From positions 146,392 to 210,391 of the forward strand of contig NZ_JAQGLB010000015.1 of the NCBI RefSeq assembly GCF_027853965.1: a stretch of 64,000 nt of DNA, in the 5' to 3' direction. This document shows, in pieces, positions 62,301-64,000 of this stretch. Within the stretch, counting starts at the first letter, position 1. The number at the start of each line of letters is the position of its first letter. Below the pieces are notes generated by a model, which did no database searches, was not told the origin of the DNA, and was given only the letters and a program-made list of their open reading frames with translations. Both the position numbers and the translations under genes were made by a program. This DNA comes from Saccharopolyspora indica. Its GTDB lineage: Bacteria > Actinomycetota > Actinomycetes > Mycobacteriales > Pseudonocardiaceae.

Positions 62301-64000
62301 GCTCGCCGCCGGGACCGCACCGTCCGATGTGGCCATCGGGGAGGCGGTTCCCCGCGGGCGCACGGCTTTCGTGTTCCCCGGGCAGGGTTCGCAGTGGCTC
62401 GGCATGGGCTCGGCGCTGCTGGTCTCCTCGCCGGTGTTCGCCGCGCGGTTCGCCGAGTGCGCGACGGCCCTGGAGCAGTTCGTGGACTGGTCTCCCGCCG
62501 AGATGCTGGGCGACGAGCCGGGCCTGTCCCGCGTGGACGTGGTGCAGCCCCTGCTGTGGGCGGTGATGGTCTCGTTGGCCGCGGTGTGGGAGTCGCTGGG
62601 CGTGGTGCCCGACGTCGTGGTGGGCCACTCGCAGGGCGAGATCGCGGCGGCGGTCGTGTCGGGTGCGCTGTCGGTGCTCGACGGGGCCCGGGTCGTGGCG
62701 CTGCGCAGCAGGGCGCTCGTCTCCCTCGCGGGAGCGGGCGGGATGGTCTCGGTGACCGAGCCCGCCGACCGCGTCCGGGAGCGCATCGCCGGGTGGGGGG
62801 AGCGGATCTCGATCGCCGCGGTGAACGGGCCCGCGGTGACGGTGGTGTCCGGCGAGCCCGCCGCCCTGGACGAGCTGATCGCCGGGTGCGAGCGCGACGG
62901 TGTCCGGGCCCGGCGGATCCCGGTGGACTACGCCTCGCACTCCGCCCAGGTGGAATCGCTGCGGGAGGAGCTGGTCGAGGCCTTGCGCGCGGTCCGGCCC
63001 GCGGCCGGCCGGTTCCCGCTGCTGTCCACGGTGACCGGTGAGCCGACCGACGGGTCCGACCTGACCGGGGAGTACTGGTTCCGCAACCTGCGCGAGCCGG
63101 TGGTGTTCGAGCGGGCCGTGGCGGAGCTGAGCCGGTCGGGGCACGACGTGTTCGTCGAGTGCTCCCCGCACCCGGTGCTGACGCTGGGCGTGCAGCAGAC
63201 GGCCGAGGACGCCGTCGTGGTGGGCACGCTGCGCCGCGACGACGGCGATTGGGACCGGGTGCTGCGCTCCGCCGCGGAGGTTCTCGTGGCCGGCGGCTCC
63301 GTCGACTTCACGCCGCTGCTCGACGACGGCCGGACGGTGGACCTGCCCACCTATCCGTTCCAGCGCAAGCGCTTCTGGCTGGACACCTCCGCATCCGCGG
63401 GCAGCGCGACCCCGGTCCCGGAGCTCATCGCCGAACCGGTCGCCCAGTTCGAGCTCGCCGGCACCGCGGACGGCGAACGGGCGGAGGCGCTGCGCCGCAT
63501 CGTCCGCGCGGAGACCGCCGTCGTCCTGGGGCACGCCGACCCGGCCGACGTCCGCCCGGCCCGGACCTTCGCCGAACTCGGCGTGGACTCGCTCATCGCG
63601 CTGCAGCTGCGCAACCGCCTGGTCCGGGCGACCGGGCTGCAACTGCCCGCCGCCGTCGCCTTCGACCACCCCACCCCGGCCGCGCTCGCCGACCACCTGA
63701 GCGCGCTGGAGGCCGGGCCCGCACCAGCGGAGGCCGAGCCCGCGGCGGCGCCCGCGACCACCGGTGAACCGATCGCCATCGTCGGGATGGCCTGCCGCTA
63801 CCCCGGCGGGGTCCGCTCGCCGGAGGACCTGTGGCGGTTGGTGCAGGAGCGGACCGACGCCATCACCGGCTTCCCGTCGGATCGGGGGTGGGATCTGGGT
63901 GGGTTGTTCGATCCGGATCCGGATCATCACGGTACGTCGTACGTGCGGTCGGGTGGGTTCTTGCACGATGCGGCGGAGTTCGATGCGGAGTTCTTCGGGA
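53362..64000 (+). CDS. Modular type I polyketide synthase, loading plus modules 1-2 and start of 3 (runs off window)
   Basis: One open frame from a GTG at 53362 to the right edge, at least 3546 codons. Loading: KSQ (DTAQSSS, Gln173 replaces Cys), AT with GHSVGE and HAFH (malonyl type), ACP (LGLSSL). Module 1: KS (Cys1153 in DTACSSS), AT with GHSQGE and YASH (methylmalonyl type), KR (GGTGALGG; LDD in GVLDDGVV indicates B-type; Tyr in GAYAAANA), ACP (IGFDSL). Module 2: KS (Cys2649), AT with YASH, ACP (LGVDSL), no reductive domain. Module 3 begins with a KS at about residue 3470. It should load malonate, decarboxylate it to acetate, add two methylmalonates and leave the second beta-ketone unreduced. 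No N-terminal docking coil, as expected for the first PKS protein. Confidence 0.95.
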   Translation, partial: MTTTAAEPNEPIAVVGMSCRLPGAPDPGGFWRLLREGRSAIAEVPADRSAQWDPEALRRMPTTRGGFLEAVDRFDAGFFGISPREAAATDPQQRLMLELAWEAVEHAGLLPVPGRVGVFVGAIWDDYALLTHRRGPDLVDPHTFTGLNRGLIANRVSYALGFTGPSMVVDTAQSSSLVAVHLACESLRRGEADVAVAGGVNLLLAAESGLGAAGFGGLSPDGDCYPFDARANGFVRGEGGGAVLLKPLAAALADGDRVFGVLRGSAVNNDGASVGLTAPDADAQRDVVRAAFDAAGLAPSAAQYVELHGTGTPVGDPVEARALGAALGTGRDADEALLVGSVKANVGHLEGAAGIVGLLKVVLSLDAGEIPASLNFRTPNPDIPLEDLRLRVARTAGSWPRPSEPLVAGVSSFGMGGTNCHVVVTAAPEPAAPRRPSAEPGAVLPFVVSGRDAAALRAQAARLADAEPGSPADTAFSLATTRSAFPHRAVVLAGDQDELARGLAAVAGGLPAASVVRGTAAEGRRVGLLFAGQGAQRAGMGRELAARFPVFSQAFDAVCAEFADLGVPGLADVVRTGDGLERTEFAQPALFAYEFALAELYRSWGVEPEAVTGHSVGEFAAACVAGVLSRADACQVVAARGRLMQALPAGGAMVAVEAAEEDVRPLLAGAVDLAAVNGPRAVVLSGAEDDVAAVLARLPECRTKRLRVSHAFHSPLVEPMLAEFAAVLSTVEFSAPAVPFVSAVTGAVAADEVASPEYWVRHARDAVRFGDAVAAIRDLGMTDLLEVGPDGTVAALAREIGGTTVHTGPRPDRAEDAAALAGAAGLFARGLPIDWTAVVDGERVPLPTYAFQRTRHWLPAAPSASPAVAPPPAEPAPEPEAVPADWSAEDLVLRTAAAVLGHAGPDAIDPDATFRDLGLSSLTSVEFRDALAAATGLRLPAGLLFDHPTPTALIAHLDSRRDGGTPDPGDATSAEQSDVDDDPIAIVGLGCRLPGGVNSPDDLWRLLRERGDAVGAFPTDRGWDLDALHDADPASSGTSYTRSGGFVYDADRFDAAFFGISPREAAAMDPQQRLLLETSWEAVERAGIDPLVLRGSATGVFVGAMAQEYGPGMVDAADAEGYALTGSTVSVASGRIAYTLGLEGPALTVDTACSSSLVALHLAARSLRAGECSLALAGGAAVLASPGMFVEFSRQRGLSPDGRCKAFAAGADGTGWAEGAGVVVLERLSDARRNGHPVLAVIRGSAVNSDGASNGLTAPNGPSQERVIRTALAEAGLTAADVDAVEAHGTGTTLGDPIEAEALQATYGRAHTADRPLLLGSLKSNIGHTQAAAGVAGVIKMVLAMRHGVLPATLHVDEPTPHVDWSAGTIGLLTDETEWPATGRPRRAGVSSFGISGTNAHLILEEGAGRRQEPAGTPTATGPLAWTLSARGADALRGQARRLAEHLDAHPGATAADVAVSLRGRAMLDTRAVVVAGDREALLGGVRVLADGGTSPAVVSGQARRRAKPVLVFPGQGSQWAGMAADLLDDEVFAAKIDECAAAFEPYVDWSLRDVLTGAPGAPELERADVVQPALFAVMVSLAALWRAAGVRPAAVVGHSQGEIAAAHVAGALSLADAARIVVLRSRALGVLAGRGGMVSLPVPVAEVRERLAAYPDRIGVAAINGPAATVVAGDADALDELLAECERDGVHARRVPVDYASHSPHVDAIRDELLDLLAGVSPRSAEIAFYSTVSGGPVDTAGLDAGYWFRNLRQPVLFEQAVRAALADGHDAFVESSPHPVLTIGVQETADAAESTALVCTSLRRNEDGPTRWLTSLAEAHAGGLRIEWPAHAGARIALPTYAFQRQRYWVEPSTRPTDPDQARLWAAVDDADADALAEVLAPDGDRAASDAALPVLAAWRRRTRDRAAATPGHYRVRWQPVPEPAATALRGRWLVVVPDGAETPDLPAEHTAVPVVPGTDRAELARALTGALAGPDPVVGVLSLLPGLIDTIALVQALGDTGSSARLWCATRGAVATGPDDRVTAPAQARLWGLGQVVAQEHPDRWGGLVDLPAELDQRALRRLAAVLAGAAGEDQVALRPSGMFGRRLVPARGTATGTGPDPLRGTVLITGGTGALGGRVARWLAARGTEHVVLAGRRGAAAPGVAALLDDLAETSTRVTAAACDVTDRDALAALLAEHPPTAVVHAAGVLDDGVVDGLTPERVAGVLAAKADAAEVLHELTAGLDLEAFVLFSSVIGVLGNGGQGAYAAANAHLDALAELRRADGLPATSIAWGIWSGGGMADGGIEDRMSGRGLLGMDPDAALAALGTALERGETTLVVADVRWDRFAPVLTAARPSPLIAELPEVAALARETAGELSGLAGRMAGLAPDQQRRVVLDTVRDHAAGVLGHASAGAVVVDKAFREIGFDSLTVVELRNRLAAATGLRLPTTLLFDHPTVTAVADYLHGRLRPDAEAAADGGAVVAARTGPSDEPIAIVAMGCRFPGGVRSPEELWELLVDERDVVSDLPSDRGWDLGGLFDPDPDHHGTSYVRSGGFLHDAAEFDAEFFGISPREALVMDPQQRLLLETSWEAVERAGIDPRALRGSRTGVFAGMVYQDYGTRLHEAPEGLGGFLVTGKSSSVISGRVAYALGLSGPAVTVDTACSSSLVTLHLACQALRAGDCSLALAGGATVMAAPGMFIEFSRQRGLAPDGRCKPFSSTADGTAWGEGAGMLLLERLSDARRNGHPVLAVVRGTAINSDGASNGLTAPNGLAQERVIRDALANAGLSTADVDAVEAHGTGTTLGDPIEARALLATYGQDRAEPLWLGSLKSNIAHPQAAAGVAGVIKMVLALRNGLLPALLHVDEPTPHVDWSAGAVRLLTETRPWPEVDRPLRAGVSAFGVSGTNAHAVLEQAPAEDAPAAVADRAVPLVLAARDPRALAAQAAELADRLTAPAAAGLVDTAFSLATGRTPFDHRAVVVAADRAAAGAALRELAAGTAPSDVAIGEAVPRGRTAFVFPGQGSQWLGMGSALLVSSPVFAARFAECATALEQFVDWSPAEMLGDEPGLSRVDVVQPLLWAVMVSLAAVWESLGVVPDVVVGHSQGEIAAAVVSGALSVLDGARVVALRSRALVSLAGAGGMVSVTEPADRVRERIAGWGERISIAAVNGPAVTVVSGEPAALDELIAGCERDGVRARRIPVDYASHSAQVESLREELVEALRAVRPAAGRFPLLSTVTGEPTDGSDLTGEYWFRNLREPVVFERAVAELSRSGHDVFVECSPHPVLTLGVQQTAEDAVVVGTLRRDDGDWDRVLRSAAEVLVAGGSVDFTPLLDDGRTVDLPTYPFQRKRFWLDTSASAGSATPVPELIAEPVAQFELAGTADGERAEALRRIVRAETAVVLGHADPADVRPARTFAELGVDSLIALQLRNRLVRATGLQLPAAVAFDHPTPAALADHLSALEAGPAPAEAEPAAAPATTGEPIAIVGMACRYPGGVRSPEDLWRLVQERTDAITGFPSDRGWDLGGLFDPDPDHHGTSYVRSGGFLHDAAEFDAEFFG
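60898..61024 (+). repeat. Exact repeat copy 1 inside KS of PKS module 2
   Basis: 127 bases identical to 63874-64000, encoding the KS segment PSDRGWDLGGLFDPDPDHHG through FDAEFFG. Codon use switches abruptly here to G- or T-ending codons (gat, ggt, ttg, tcg, acg) from the C-ending norm. The atypical codon style continues to about 61083 (up to LLLETSW), then returns to normal. Confidence 0.9.
63874..64000 (+). repeat. Exact repeat copy 2 inside KS of PKS module 3 (truncated by window)
   Basis: Identical base for base to 60898-61024 at a distance of 2976 bp, and still identical where the window ends. The bases directly before the repeat (in ITGF versus VSDL codons) differ completely, so the left border is sharp. 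Confidence 0.9.

Noticed and set aside
56758..63966. A 2402-codon open frame on the minus strand opposite the PKS
   Set aside because: It is a shadow of the GC-rich PKS frame; the plus strand has continuous KS-AT-KR-ACP motifs while the minus translation is Arg/Gly/Pro-rich noise without domains.

Overview
This is high-GC (roughly 70%) actinomycete DNA. Dense operons with 4-bp ATGA/GTGA overlaps, frequent GTG starts, a lasso peptide locus and a modular type I PKS/NRPS cluster point to the Pseudonocardiaceae (Saccharopolyspora/Saccharothrix-like). The genus is an inference from gene content and style, not from a marker gene.

Layout. (1) 0-2.5 kb, minus strand: a small zinc-ribbon protein, formamidase FmdA and an FmdB-like zinc ribbon behind a possible 30-codon ORF. 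(2) 2.7-14.6 kb: a complete set of genes for nicotinate breakdown by the maleamate route. It has a three-subunit molybdenum hydroxylase, CoxG, an NiaP-like transporter, 6-hydroxynicotinate monooxygenase, 2,5-dihydroxypyridine dioxygenase, N-formylmaleamate deformylase, maleamate amidase, maleate isomerase and a MarR regulator. Three copies of one DNA motif lie at its three promoters. (3) 14.6-19.7 kb: a two-gene unit, a nucleotidyl-cyclase-like protein followed by a large STAND NTPase with 14 near-identical WD40 repeats. Both proteins carry the same short amyloid-type motif, so this looks like a conflict/defence or signalling pair. (4) 19.9-32.3 kb: a LacI-controlled catabolic regulon with an aldehyde dehydrogenase, two Ntn-type amide hydrolases, a complete peptide-type ABC importer, a copper amine oxidase and a PaiB-like flavoprotein. 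Two matching LacI-type palindromes sit in the divergent promoter. (5) 32.5-35.3 kb: a lasso peptide cluster (precursor, cyclase, RRE protein, protease). (6) 35.6-41.5 kb: a frameshifted unknown gene, a Vsr endonuclease remnant, tRNA-Leu(GAG) with its terminator, an M20 peptidase, a tyrosine recombinase and a GT39-like membrane glycosyltransferase. (7) 41.8 kb to the right edge: a hybrid PKS-NRPS cluster with thioesterase II, LuxR (LAL) regulator, P450, methyltransferase, TrdC-like Dieckmann cyclase, a glycine-type C-A-T NRPS module, an SDR and a giant PKS that runs out of the window.

How they work together. In cluster 7, the PKS opens with a KSQ loading module that decarboxylates malonate. 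It continues with a methylmalonyl module with a B-type KR, then a methylmalonyl module without reduction. The separate glycine module and the Cys-Asp-His cyclase would release the chain as a 3-acyl tetramic acid. Gene content (P450, MT, SDR, Dieckmann cyclase, Gly-NRPS, KSQ PKS) resembles the tirandamycin/nocamycin/streptolydigin family. Heptamers of TAGGGG type repeated every 11 bp precede the thioesterase, P450 and PKS transcription units and are candidate sites for the LAL regulator.

The most unusual items are the cyclase-like/STAND pair with its shared motif, the new-looking lasso core GEFGDWADFPVGLWL, the tetramate cluster with its 11-bp repeat sites, and an exact 127-bp or longer repeat with foreign codon usage inside two PKS ketosynthases.
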